From: WHSW01 sp963842795
GTDB taxonomy: Bacteria; Actinomycetota; Thermoleophilia; Solirubrobacterales; 70-9
Length of the DNA: 64,000 nucleotides
Direction of reading: 5' to 3'
Assembly (NCBI GenBank): GCA_963842795.1
Contig: CAWJHV010000028.1
Location: 59,484 to 123,483 of the forward strand
Below, piece by piece: positions 8,076 through 16,192 of this stretch. A program made the position numbers and the translations under genes. The notes under the pieces are model-generated. The model saw only the letters and a list, made by a program, of their open reading frames with translations. It ran no database searches and was not told the DNA's origin. Within the stretch, counting starts at the first letter, position 1. Each line of letters begins with the position of its first letter.

Positions 8076-9454
8076 CGGCGCGCCCTCCACCACTCGCGGA
8101 AGCTCTGTGCCGGGACCTCGGGGAGATCGCGGGTCGCGTTCCAGCGGCCGAGAGGCCCGACCGGGAGTCGCGTCAGCGGCCCGTTGCCGCGGCGGGCCAT
8201 CCGCTGCGCCCACTCGTAGCGCCGGCGCGACTCGAACGTCTTCGCGACCGCGCGCATCACGGCGCCCTCGGCGCGCCGCCCCTCCGGCCGTTCGCGGACG
8301 ACGCGTCCGCGCAGGTGGACCAGCACCGATGGGATGTCGATCTTCACCGGGCAGACCTCGTAGCAGGCGCCGCAGAGGCTCGACGCCCAGGGAAGGTCGG
8401 CGGACCGGTCGAGGCCGTGGAGCTGCGGGGTGAGGATCGCCCCGATCGGCCCCGGGTAGACCGAGCCGTAGGCGTGACCGCCGGTGCGCGAGTAAACCGG
8501 GCACGAGTTCAGGCACGCGGAGCAGCGGATGCAGCGCAGCGCCTGCCTGCCGATCTCGTCGGCGAGCACCTCGGTGCGCCCGTTGTCGAGCAGCACGAGG
8601 TGGAACTCGCGCGGGCCGTCGCCGGCGCTCACCCCGGTCCACAGCGAGGTGTAGGGGTTCATCCGCTCCCCGGTCGAGGAGCGCGGCAGCAGCTGGAGCA
8701 TCACCTCGAGGTCGCGCCACTCGGCGATCACCTTCTCGATCCCCATCACGGTGACGAGGACCTCGGGGAGCGTGGTGCAGAAGCGGCCGTTGCCCTCCGA
8801 CTCGACCACGCAGACGGCGCCGGTCTCCGCGACCGCGAAGTTCGCTCCGCTGACCCCCATGCGCGCGGAGAGGAACTTCGCCCGCAGGAAGCGCCGCGCG
8901 GTCTCGGTGAGCGCGGTCGGCTCCGAGTCCAGCGGCTGGTCACGGGCGATCGTGCCGGCGAAGAGCTCGCGGATCTCCTCGCGGTTGCGATGGATCGCGG
9001 GCACGAGGATGTGCGACGGCCGGTCGTCGGCGAGCTGGACGATGAGCTCCGCGAGGTCGGTCTCGATCGCCCGCACCCCCGCCGCCTCGAGCGCGTCGTT
9101 GAGCCCGATCTCGTCGGTGGCGATCGACTTGACCTTGACCACCTCGTCGAACCCGTGGTCGCCGGCGATCCCGGCGACGATCCGGTTCGCCTCGGGCGCG
9201 TCCCGGGCCCAGTGAACGGTCCCGCCCGCGGCCTCGACCGATGCCTCGAGCCGCTCCAGCTGCTCGGGGAGCGTGGCGAGCGCGCGGGCCTTGATCGCCG
9301 CACCGGCGTCGCGGAGCTGCTGCCAGTCGGGCAGCTCGTCGACGACCGCGGCGCGCTTGGCGCGGATGGTCGACGTCGCCTTGCCGAGGTTGCGGCGCAG
9401 CTGGGCGTCGTCGAGCGCGGCCGCGGCCGCCGCCGGAAAGCCGCCGCGGCTCAT
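8072..9454 (-). CDS. lutB: LutB-like iron-sulfur lactate utilization protein
   Basis: A 460-residue LutB/YkgF-type protein. Residues about 50-290 form the LUD domain (VSGANFAVAETGAVCVVESEGN). A ferredoxin-like part follows with two 4Fe-4S motifs, CIRCSACLNSCPVY and CGACYEVCPVKI, at about residues 310-370, and then the C-terminal extension typical of LutB (about 470 residues in Bacillus). It carries electrons within the LutABC lactate-oxidising complex in the cytoplasm. It lies between the lutA-like gene (52 bp upstream) and the overlapping lutC-like gene. Confidence 0.92.
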   Translation of the reverse strand: MSRGGFPAAAAAALDDAQLRRNLGKATSTIRAKRAAVVDELPDWQQLRDAGAAIKARALATLPEQLERLEASVEAAGGTVHWARDAPEANRIVAGIAGDHGFDEVVKVKSIATDEIGLNDALEAAGVRAIETDLAELIVQLADDRPSHILVPAIHRNREEIRELFAGTIARDQPLDSEPTALTETARRFLRAKFLSARMGVSGANFAVAETGAVCVVESEGNGRFCTTLPEVLVTVMGIEKVIAEWRDLEVMLQLLPRSSTGERMNPYTSLWTGVSAGDGPREFHLVLLDNGRTEVLADEIGRQALRCIRCSACLNSCPVYSRTGGHAYGSVYPGPIGAILTPQLHGLDRSADLPWASSLCGACYEVCPVKIDIPSVLVHLRGRVVRERPEGRRAEGAVMRAVAKTFESRRRYEWAQRMARRGNGPLTRLPVGPLGRWNATRDLPEVPAQSFREWWRARR

Positions 9455-9506
9455 CCGGAACCAGGCGCCTCAACGGCGGCGCGGCTCGGCTTCGCTTCGC
9501 TCCGCC

Positions 9507-10232
9507 TCACTGTGCCACCAGGACCTCGGCCAGGTGTGCGGTCCGCACCCCGGTGCGCCCGCGGCTCAGCCCGCCGCCGATGTGCATCAGGCAGGAGTTG
9601 TCGGCGGCGACGCAGACCTCGGCGCCGGTGTCGAGCACCCCGCGCAGCTTGTCGCTCAGCATCGCCGACGAGACCTCGGCGTTCTTCACCGCGAACGTGC
9701 CGCCGAACCCGCAGCACTCCTCTGCCTCGGGCAGGTCCACGAGCTCGATCCCGCGCACCGCGCGCAACAGCCGCAGCGGGCGGTCGCCGACGTCGAGCAG
9801 GCGCGCCGAGTGACAGGTGGGATGGAAGGTCACCCGGTGCGGGAAGACGGCGCCGACGTCCTCGACCCCGAGCCGGTCGACGAGCAGCTCGCTGAGCTCG
9901 AAGACGCGCCCGCCGATCTCCTCGACTTCGCGCGCGAGGCCCGGGTCGCGGCCGAGCTCGGCCAGTCGCGGGTAGTGGTGGCGAACCATCGCCACGCACG
10001 ACGCCGATGGGCTGACCACGACCTCGGCCTCGCCGAAGGCGTCGACGAAGCGCCGCGCCAGGGGGATCGCCTCGAGCTGGTAGCCGCTGTTGGCGTGCAT
10101 CTGCCCGCAGCAGGTCTGCTCCTCGGGGAAATCGACCTCGTGTCCGAGGCGCTCGAGCAGCTCGACGACCGCCTGCCCGGTGCGCGGGAAGAGCGTGTCG
10201 TTGAAGCAGGTGATGAAGAGCGCGACGCGCAC
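9507..10232 (-). CDS. lutA: LutA-like cysteine-rich (CCG) oxidoreductase subunit
   Basis: A 241-residue protein with two CCG domains: EEQTCCGQMHANSGYQ near residue 40 and EECCGFGGTFAVKN near 170, plus TFHPTCHSARLL. This is the layout of LutA/YkgE and of GlpC/HdrB subunits, which bind unusual iron-sulfur clusters. The length matches LutA (about 240). The start is a GTG at 10232. With the two downstream genes it forms the canonical lutA-lutB-lutC order for L-lactate oxidation. Confidence 0.9.
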   Translation of the reverse strand: MRVALFITCFNDTLFPRTGQAVVELLERLGHEVDFPEEQTCCGQMHANSGYQLEAIPLARRFVDAFGEAEVVVSPSASCVAMVRHHYPRLAELGRDPGLAREVEEIGGRVFELSELLVDRLGVEDVGAVFPHRVTFHPTCHSARLLDVGDRPLRLLRAVRGIELVDLPEAEECCGFGGTFAVKNAEVSSAMLSDKLRGVLDTGAEVCVAADNSCLMHIGGGLSRGRTGVRTAHLAEVLVAQ

Positions 10233-10277
10233 GGCATCGGCCCAGTACCCGCCTTCGCTACCGAAGCACCGCCGGGA

Positions 10278-11039
10278 TCAGGGCGCTGGCGCGGCCGCCA
10301 GGCAGTAGGCGCGCGCGGTCAACGTCTGGTCGGCGCCGGTGTGATTGGTGGACTGGACCCTCCAACCGTTGCCGAACTTGGTCGAGGTCGTCAACGCCAT
10401 CTCGAAGCTGCTCGGGAAGCCGCCACCGCTGACCACGGTCGCCTCCGGCGGGCACATCGCGGTCACCGTGCCGGTGGTCCCGTCGGCGACCGGGTCGAGG
10501 ATGTTCTCGATCTGTGTCAGCTCAGCGAGCTTGCCCGACGTCACCGCCCGGTCCGCGAGCTTGGCCGGCGTCACCGCCCCGTCGGCCAGCTTTCCTGGGG
10601 TCACCGCCGCGTCGGCCAGCTTGCGGTCGCTGACCGCGCCGTCGGCGATCTTCGGTGCGGTGACGGCCTGGGCGCGTAGCTTCGTCCGGGTGACCGCGCC
10701 GTCGGCGAGCGCGTCGCCGGTCACCGCTCCGTCCTGCAGCTTCGCCGCCGTGACCGCGGCGTTGGCGAGCGCGGAAGCGTTGACCGCGCCGGCGGCGAGC
10801 TCGCTCGAGCCGATCGCCCCGGCACGGACCGCCCTCGAGTTGACCGCGTTCGTGTCGACCTTCTTGCCCGCGACCGCGTGGCGGTGGAGCTTCTCGGTGG
10901 TCACGGCCCCCTGCTTGATCGCATTCGTGCCGACGCTCGCCTTCTTCACCGCGTAGGCGCTGCCGCCGAGCGCCGCGAACAGCGCCAGCGACGCGACGAC
11001 GTTGGCGTAGGTCAAACGCTCGCTGATCCGCTTCCGCAT
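10278..11039 (-). CDS. Surface protein with AVT-KLA decapeptide repeats
   Basis: A 253-residue secreted or membrane-anchored protein. The N-terminus (LTYANVVASLALFAALGG, then SAYA) is a signal peptide or anchor that, to my knowledge, recurs on many cell-surface proteins of Solirubrobacterales. Residues about 37-165 are about a dozen imperfect 10-residue repeats of the form DGAVTPxKLA. They should give a repetitive fibrous or beta-helical stalk. The last 75 residues form a small domain with two cysteines (AMCPPEATVV and ARAYCLAA). The ATG at 11039 follows AGAGGAG; longer in-frame starts would precede the signal peptide and were rejected. Function is unknown; a stalk with a small head domain is inference. 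Confidence 0.85.
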   Translation of the reverse strand: MRKRISERLTYANVVASLALFAALGGSAYAVKKASVGTNAIKQGAVTTEKLHRHAVAGKKVDTNAVNSRAVRAGAIGSSELAAGAVNASALANAAVTAAKLQDGAVTGDALADGAVTRTKLRAQAVTAPKIADGAVSDRKLADAAVTPGKLADGAVTPAKLADRAVTSGKLAELTQIENILDPVADGTTGTVTAMCPPEATVVSGGGFPSSFEMALTTSTKFGNGWRVQSTNHTGADQTLTARAYCLAAAPAP

Positions 11040-11136
11040 CCCGGTCTCCTCTCGCTCCGCCTGCACCCCCATGCCAGCAGGCGCGCAGGACGGACCGAGG
11101 AGGCGGATTTGGGCCGGACGCGCGGGCCGAGCCGGT

Positions 11137-11175
11137 CCGGGGTTTGGCAGTGAAGGGGTGGGGGCGGGGTCGCGA
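11137..11175 (+). repeat. Dispersed G-rich intergenic repeat, copy 1
   Basis: The gap between the surface-protein gene and the WYL regulator (11040-11301) holds no convincing gene. Its most distinctive part starts GGGGTTTGGCAGTGAAGGGG and continues G-rich to a TCGCGA centre. The same wording occurs in both arms of the long inverted repeat at 46924-46994 and, more weakly, at 39396-39425. It is probably a dispersed non-coding element of this genome; its function is unknown. Confidence 0.45.
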
Positions 11176-11301
11176 CCCCAGATGGCGAGCGTGAAGTACT
11201 GGACGCTAGACGTCCGGAAGTTCACTCTCGGCGAGCGGCGCGCCCGCAGGGCGCACGCAAGCGCCACGCACGTCAGGCAATGCGCACCGCTCGGCGAGGC
11301 C

Positions 11302-12255
11302 TCAGGCGACGGCGCGCCCGACCCGTCGCGCCAGCTCCTGCAGGCGCTCGACCAGCTCCGGGGGCTCGTGGACCTCGAAGTCGACGTCGAGCATCGCGAT
11401 CCTCAGCGCGAGCCAGTCGAGGTCGTAGTCGCCGGCGCGCAGTTCGCACGTGCTGTCGTCGATCGGCTCCACGGTCGCCGCCCGCGCGGGGACGCGCTTG
11501 CGGAGCTCCGCCGCGGGGGCGTGCACCGTCACCCTCGCCTCGTAGCGGTTGAGGGCCGTGGAGATCCTCTCGGCCACGTAGGCCGCGGCGTCCCGCCCCG
11601 GGAGGTCCCGGGGCTGGAAGCGCACCCCGGTCGCCGCCGGCCGCGAGAGGCGGTCGACCCGGAACGTGCGCCAGTCGTCGCGCCGGAGGTCCCAGGCGAG
11701 CAGGTACCAGCGGCGGCCGAGGTTGACCAGCGAGTGCGGCTCGGCCTCGCGGCGGGTCTCGCCACCCTCGCGGCCCTGGTATGCGAACCGCACGCGCTCC
11801 GCGTCACGGCACGCGGCGGCGAGCAGGCTGAGGCTCTGCGGATCGACCGTCGGCCCGCCCTCGGGGACGCCGACGCTGACCGCGCCCAGTGCCCGGACCC
11901 GGCGGCGCAGTTGGGCCGGCAGCACCTGCTCGAGCTTCACCAGGGCCCGCAGCGAGGTCTCCTCGATCCCGTCGACCGAGGCGCGCGCCGCGGTCCGCAG
12001 GCCGACGGCGATCGCGATCGCCTCCTCGTCGTCGAGCAGGAGGGGCGGCATCGCCGCCCCGGCGGCGAGGCGGTACCCGCCGGCCGGGCCGGTGAGCGAG
12101 TCGACGGGGTAGCCGAGGTCACGCAGGCGCCCGACGTCGCGGCGGACGGTCCGGCGCGACACGTCGAGTCGCTCGGCGAGCTCGCCGCCCGGCCAGTCGC
12201 GCCGCGCCTGCAGCAAGGAGAGCAGCTCGAGCAGGCGGCTGGAGGTCTCGTTCAC
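11302..12255 (-). CDS. WYL-domain HTH transcriptional regulator (YafY type)
   Basis: A 317-residue regulator with an N-terminal HTH_11 winged helix (GGELAERLDVSRRTVRRDVGRL) and the following wing (SLTGPAGGYRL). A WYL sensor domain follows, with RRWYLLAWDLRRDDWRTFRVDRL as its core, then the WCX C-terminal extension. WYL domains sense small ligands or nucleic-acid fragments. It is divergent from the two-domain VOC gene, with an 84-bp gap containing a strong palindrome. This suggests it controls itself and the VOC pair. Confidence 0.93.
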   Translation of the reverse strand: MNETSSRLLELLSLLQARRDWPGGELAERLDVSRRTVRRDVGRLRDLGYPVDSLTGPAGGYRLAAGAAMPPLLLDDEEAIAIAVGLRTAARASVDGIEETSLRALVKLEQVLPAQLRRRVRALGAVSVGVPEGGPTVDPQSLSLLAAACRDAERVRFAYQGREGGETRREAEPHSLVNLGRRWYLLAWDLRRDDWRTFRVDRLSRPAATGVRFQPRDLPGRDAAAYVAERISTALNRYEARVTVHAPAAELRKRVPARAATVEPIDDSTCELRAGDYDLDWLALRIAMLDVDFEVHEPPELVERLQELARRVGRAVA

Positions 12256-12273
12256 GATTCCGATGATCCCGGA

Positions 12274-12300
12274 TATTTAGGACAGAAGCTGACCTAAATA
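12274..12300. promoter_or_regulatory. 27-bp palindromic operator between WYL regulator and VOC genes
   Basis: An inverted repeat with outer arms TATTTAGG and CCTAAATA and inner arms CAG and CTG; 11 of 13 base pairs match around the centre at 12287. It is AT-rich in a GC-rich genome and lies between two divergent start codons, 19 bases before the regulator ATG and 40 bases before the VOC ATG. The most direct reading is a dimer-binding site for the adjacent WYL regulator. Confidence 0.7.
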
Positions 12301-12339
12301 GGAAATAGGGTGACCGCGAACCAACGAAGGGAGCACCGG

Positions 12340-13212
12340 ATGAACGCGACGCGTGAGACGTACCCGGCCGGGGTCCCGTGCTGGGTCGACACCGACCAGC
12401 CGGACGTCGAGGCGGCGAAGGACTTCTACGGCGGCCTGTTCGGCTGGGAGTTCGACGAGCGCACCCCGGACGGCGGCGAGCTGCGCTACTTCGTCGCCCG
12501 CGTCCGCGACCTCGACGTCTGCGGCGTCGGCACGAAGATGCCCGACGACCCGAGCCCGACCGCCTGGAACACCTACGTCGCCGTCGAGAGCGCCGACGAT
12601 GCGGCGGCCCGGGCCGGGCAGGCTGGCGGAAGGGTGGTCATGGACCCGTTTGCCGTCGGCGACGCCGGGCGGATGGCTGTGCTCGCCGACCGCGAGGGAG
12701 CCGTGTTCTGCGTCTGGGAGGTGGGCACCACCGCGGGTGCCGAGCTCGTCAACGAGCCGAACACCTGGAGCTTCAACGACCTGGCCAGTCGCGACCCCGA
12801 GAGCGCGATCGCCTTCTATCGCGAGATGTTCGGATGGGAGACCTCCGACCGGGGCGCCGACGGCGGCGAGGGCTTGAACTTCTGGCGCCGGCCCGGCTAC
12901 GGCGAGTTCCTCGACAAGCTCAACCCGGGCACGCTCGCGCGCATGGCGCAGATGGGCGCCCCCGAGGGCTTCGCCGACGCGATCGGCTGGCTCATGGAGA
13001 TGACCGATGAGCAGTTCCCGCCCGAGGCCCCGCCGCACTGGGGGACCTCGTTCGCGATCGCCGACGCCGACGCGACGGCGGCGCGCGCGCAGGAGCTCGG
13101 CGCCAGCCTGGTGGTCGAGCCGATGGACGCGCCGTGGGTCCGGTTCACCGTGATCCGCGATCCGCAGGGCGCCCTGTTCCAGGCGAGCCAGTTCGTCCCG
13201 CCCGAGAGCTGA
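12340..13212 (+). CDS. Two-domain VOC (glyoxalase/bleomycin resistance-fold) protein
   Basis: A 290-residue protein with two vicinal-oxygen-chelate modules. The first begins VPCWVDTDQPDVEAAKDFYGGLFGWEF; the second begins NTWSFNDLASRDPESAIAFYREMFGWE. Both have the FYxxxFGWE signature of CFP-30/PhnB-like actinobacterial VOC proteins. The ATG at 12340 follows AAGGGAG. A single-domain VOC gene follows 31 bp downstream and the WYL regulator is divergent. The substrate, possibly a small toxic or oxidised metabolite, is not evident. Confidence 0.87.
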   Translation: MNATRETYPAGVPCWVDTDQPDVEAAKDFYGGLFGWEFDERTPDGGELRYFVARVRDLDVCGVGTKMPDDPSPTAWNTYVAVESADDAAARAGQAGGRVVMDPFAVGDAGRMAVLADREGAVFCVWEVGTTAGAELVNEPNTWSFNDLASRDPESAIAFYREMFGWETSDRGADGGEGLNFWRRPGYGEFLDKLNPGTLARMAQMGAPEGFADAIGWLMEMTDEQFPPEAPPHWGTSFAIADADATAARAQELGASLVVEPMDAPWVRFTVIRDPQGALFQASQFVPPES

Positions 13213-13243
13213 CCTACGCAACCCAGAAACGAAGGAGACCAAC

Positions 13244-13600
13244 ATGGACAAGCTCGATTTCGTCGGCGTCCCCTCGACCGACTCGGACCGCAGCCGCGCC
13301 TTCTACCTCGACACCCTCGGGCTGCGGCCCGACGAGAAGGGCGACTACGAGTTCTGGATCGGGGGCACCTGCTTCGCGATCTGGGAGCCCGGGCGGCTCG
13401 GGATGGAGTTCGCGCCGCAGAAGAACGCCCACCCGGCGATCCACGTCGACGATGTCGCCGCGACCCGTTCCGAGCTCGAGGCCAAGGGCGTCGAGTTCAG
13501 CGGCGAGATCTTCGACACCGGCGTCTGCCACATGGCGTTCTTCACCGACCCCGACGGCAACGACCTGATGCTCCACCACCGCTACGCCCCACGCGATTGA
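13244..13600 (+). CDS. Single-domain VOC family protein
   Basis: A 118-residue VOC protein: MDKLDFVGVPSTDSDRSRAFY opens the module, and MAFFTDPDGNDLMLHHRYAP closes it with the usual PDGN-L-H metal-side motif. The ATG follows a strong AAGGAG site 7 bases upstream. It is probably co-transcribed with the preceding two-domain VOC gene under the 12274-12300 operator. A strong bidirectional terminator follows. Confidence 0.86.
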   Translation: MDKLDFVGVPSTDSDRSRAFYLDTLGLRPDEKGDYEFWIGGTCFAIWEPGRLGMEFAPQKNAHPAIHVDDVAATRSELEAKGVEFSGEIFDTGVCHMAFFTDPDGNDLMLHHRYAPRD

Positions 13601-13611
13601 GGGTCGCCTCC

Positions 13612-13686
13612 CCGGCCGTTGCCCGCCGACGGGCGCTTTTCGTCCTCCCTGAGATCGAAAGGCGCCCGTCGCGGCAACCCGGCCGG
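13612..13686. terminator. Long hairpin terminator between convergent genes
   Basis: The arms 13612-13642 and 13656-13686 are near-perfect reverse complements (CCGGCC...GACGGGCGC and GCGCCCGTC...GGCCGG), with a TTTTCG/CGAAA pair at the loop side. The hairpin sits in the 91-bp gap between the convergent VOC and zwf genes. It can work as a bidirectional terminator, although no clear T-run follows on either side. Confidence 0.7.
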
Positions 13687-13691
13687 TCGAG

Positions 13692-15140
13692 CTAGGCGGC
13701 CGGCACGGTGACCTTGGCCTCCCGCCAGCGGCGCTCGAACGGCAGCCGCCAGCGGTGCGGGGCGATCACGTCGTGGACCCCGTCCGGCCCCCACGATCCC
13801 TGGTCGTACGGGACCACGGGCGGCGGGTTGTCGAGCAGTGGAGTGGCGACCTCCCAGAGCCGCTCGATCCCCTCCGACGTCGTGAACAGGGTCGCGTCAC
13901 CGGCCAGCGCGTCCCAGATCAGCCGCTCGTAGGCCTCGAGCACGCCGGCGGCGGCCTCGGTCTCGGCGATCGAGAACTGCATGCTCAGCTTCTCCAGCGT
14001 CATCCCGGGACCGGGGCGCTTGCCGTAGAAGGAGAGCGATAGCCGCGAGGCCTCGTCGAGGTCGAAGGTGAGGTGGTCCGGCCCGTATTCGCCGACGCCC
14101 GACGTCGACGGGAACATGCTCTTCGGCGGCTCGCGGAACGCGATCGAGATGATCCGCTGCTGCTCGGCGAGGCGCTTGCCCGTGCGCAGGTAGAACGGGA
14201 CGCCCGACCAGCGCCAGTTGTCGACCTCGCAGCGCAGGGCGACCAGGGTCTCCGCCTGCGAGTCAGGGGCCACGCCGGCCTCGGACCGGTACCCGTCGTA
14301 CTGGCCGCGCACGACCTGCGCGGGGTCGATCGGGCTGAGCGAGCGGAAGACCTTGTCCTTCTCGAGGCTGATCGCGAACGGCGTCAGCTCCGTCGGCGGC
14401 TCCATGGCCACGAACGCGAGCACCTGGAACAGGTGCGTGACGACCATGTCGCGAAACGCCCCGGTGTCCTCGTAGAAGGAGGCGCGCTGCTCGAGGCCGA
14501 GCTTCTCGGGGACGTCGATCTGCACGTGGTCGATGTGGTTGCGGTTCCAGATCGGCTCGAAGAGCCCGTTGGCGAACCGCAGCGCGAGGATGTTGAGGGC
14601 CGCCTCCTTGCCGAGGAAGTGGTCGATCCGGAAGACCTGGTCGTCGTGGAAGGCCCGGTGGACGATCTCGTTGAGGCGGCGAGCGCTCTCGAGGTCGGTC
14701 CCGAAGGGCTTCTCGAGCACCACCTTCGATCCCTCGGCGAGGCCGGCCGCGGCGATCATCTCGATCACGTCGGCGGCGGCGAACGGGGGGACGCTCAGGT
14801 AGTGAAGTACCCCCGCCTCGCCACCGAGCCGGCCCTTGGCCGCCGCGACGGCCGCGGCGAGCCCCTCCGGGCCCGCCGCGCGGTCGACGTAGGTGATCCG
14901 GCGCACGAACGCGTCGATCTGCCCGTCGTCGACCGAGCCGTGAGCGAAGCGCTTGCAGGCGTCCCGCGCCCGCTCGCGGAACTCGTCGTCCGTGAACGGC
15001 TCGAGGGAGGTGGCGACGATCTCGAACTCCTTCAGCATGCCCACGGTCGTCAGGTGGAGCAGACCGGGGAGCAGCTTGCGGCGGGCGAGATCGCCGGTCG
15101 CGCCGTAGAGGACGATCACGTGTGGTTGTGGGCTCTTCAT
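13692..15140 (-). CDS. zwf: Glucose-6-phosphate 1-dehydrogenase
   Basis: A 482-residue G6PD that oxidises glucose-6-phosphate with NAD(P)+ in the pentose-phosphate pathway. The N-terminal dinucleotide motif is LYGATGDLARRKLLP, the active-site signature is RIDHFLGKE (catalytic His), and the C-terminal domain has PFYLRTGKRL and SWGPDGV. Length and order fit the family. The ATG at 15140 (MKSPQPHV) fits the usual start just before the GATGDL strand; longer in-frame sequence looks non-coding. It stands alone rather than next to tal/tkt/opcA, which are not in this window. Confidence 0.95.
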   Translation of the reverse strand: MKSPQPHVIVLYGATGDLARRKLLPGLLHLTTVGMLKEFEIVATSLEPFTDDEFRERARDACKRFAHGSVDDGQIDAFVRRITYVDRAAGPEGLAAAVAAAKGRLGGEAGVLHYLSVPPFAAADVIEMIAAAGLAEGSKVVLEKPFGTDLESARRLNEIVHRAFHDDQVFRIDHFLGKEAALNILALRFANGLFEPIWNRNHIDHVQIDVPEKLGLEQRASFYEDTGAFRDMVVTHLFQVLAFVAMEPPTELTPFAISLEKDKVFRSLSPIDPAQVVRGQYDGYRSEAGVAPDSQAETLVALRCEVDNWRWSGVPFYLRTGKRLAEQQRIISIAFREPPKSMFPSTSGVGEYGPDHLTFDLDEASRLSLSFYGKRPGPGMTLEKLSMQFSIAETEAAAGVLEAYERLIWDALAGDATLFTTSEGIERLWEVATPLLDNPPPVVPYDQGSWGPDGVHDVIAPHRWRLPFERRWREAKVTVPAA

Positions 15141-15298
15141 AGAGTCATGCCGCCGTCGGGGATCCGGGTCCCGGCTCGACGTCGACGTCGGTCGAGTGCA
15201 GGATTTCACCGCAGGCCGCGCGATGGGTCCACTCCCGTTAACTGCCCGCAGGAGCGATGCCTATACATCACCGGCGGGCCGGCCCCGCGCTTCGCTTC

Positions 15299-15757
15299 CT
15301 AGCCGCCGGCCAGCCGCTCGGCGATCCGGTCGAAGAACCCGGTCCAGCCCCGGCCGGCGCGCCCGTACTCCTCCGGGGTCATCAGGTTGCCCTGGTGGAA
15401 GTCCATCTCGGTGCGGCCGTCGCCGAGGTCACGAAGGACGACGGTGACCACGTCGGAGGCGCCGTGGTCGTCGGGCCGGTCCGTGACGGTGAAGACGAGG
15501 CGCTCGGGCTCGGCCACCTCCAGGTACTCACCCGCCCACCGGATCTCGCCCCCGCCGGGGGTGAACATCACGAGCCGCCAGGCGCCGCCCTCCCTGACGT
15601 CCATGTCGACGGTCTCCAGCGGGTTGTCGGTCTCGGGTCCCCCGAACCAGTCGGCGAACCGCTCGGGCTCGGTCCACTCCCTCCACACCGTCTCGCGCGG
15701 AGCGTCGAAGACGCGCTTGATTGCGAGCCCGTCCTCGTTCGCCTCGAAGGTGCTCAC
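15299..15757 (-). CDS. SRPBCC/AHSA1-domain protein
   Basis: A 152-residue START-like (SRPBCC) protein: LAIKRVFDAPRETVWREWTEPE, WFGGPE, GGAWRLVMFTPGGGE and GWTGFFDRIAERL are the AHSA1 landmarks. These fold as a hydrophobic ligand pocket. The GTG start at 15757 overlaps the TGA of the ArsR-type regulator (GTGA) behind a GGGAGGAG site, so the two are coupled. ArsR/SRPBCC pairs are common in actinobacteria; the ligand is unknown. Confidence 0.85.
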   Translation of the reverse strand: MSTFEANEDGLAIKRVFDAPRETVWREWTEPERFADWFGGPETDNPLETVDMDVREGGAWRLVMFTPGGGEIRWAGEYLEVAEPERLVFTVTDRPDDHGASDVVTVVLRDLGDGRTEMDFHQGNLMTPEEYGRAGRGWTGFFDRIAERLAGG

Positions 15758-16101
15758 GCCCGCTCCTCCCGGTCGCCCGCCCGCAGCCGCGCGTCGAGCT
15801 GCTCGAAGCCCGCCTCCCAGAATCCACGGTACTCCTGAAGCCAGTCGACGGCGAGCTTCAGCGGCGCGCCGTCGAGCCGCGACGGCCGCAGCTGGGCGGT
15901 GCGAGCCCGGGTGATCAGGCCGGCTCGCTCGAGCACCTGGAGGTGCTTCGAGATCGCCTGGACGCTGACCGGGAACGGCTCGGCGAGCTCGTTCACGCTC
16001 GCCTCGCCACCCTCGGCGAGCCGGTCGATGATCGCGCGGCGCGTCGGGTCGGCGAGCGCCGCGAAGGTGGTGCTGAGCTGGTCGGTCGCGGTCGTATTCA
16101 T
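15754..16101 (-). CDS. ArsR-family transcriptional regulator
   Basis: A 115-residue single-domain winged helix: LADPTRRAIIDRLAEGGEASVNELAEPFPVSVQAISKHLQVLERAGLI is the helix-turn-helix region (SdpR/YgaV-like). It lacks the cysteine motif of metal-sensing ArsR proteins, so metal sensing is unlikely. It is translationally coupled to the SRPBCC gene and divergent from the RibD/DHFR-like reductase gene, which it may also control. Confidence 0.9.
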   Translation of the reverse strand: MNTTATDQLSTTFAALADPTRRAIIDRLAEGGEASVNELAEPFPVSVQAISKHLQVLERAGLITRARTAQLRPSRLDGAPLKLAVDWLQEYRGFWEAGFEQLDARLRAGDREERA

Positions 16102-16112
16102 CCGTGAGGTTG

Positions 16113-16130
16113 TTCAATGACCCGGTTGAG
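16113..16130. promoter_or_regulatory. Candidate ArsR operator
   Basis: TTCAA at 16113-16117 and TTGAG at 16126-16130 form an inverted repeat with four of five matches, 12 bases upstream of the ArsR ATG and in front of the divergent reductase gene. Position and symmetry suggest autoregulation, but the repeat is short. Confidence 0.35.
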
Positions 16131-16192
16131 TATGGTACCTCTCACGGCGGACCGCGGGGGGCGAGTCGCAGAATCTCGAGCAAGGAGGAGTC

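Noticed and set aside
10345..10956. A repetitive 203-codon plus-strand frame with Ser/Ala/Val-Thr repeats
   Set aside because: It is the antisense reading of the decapeptide-repeat surface protein; the minus-strand frame has the signal peptide and ribosome site.
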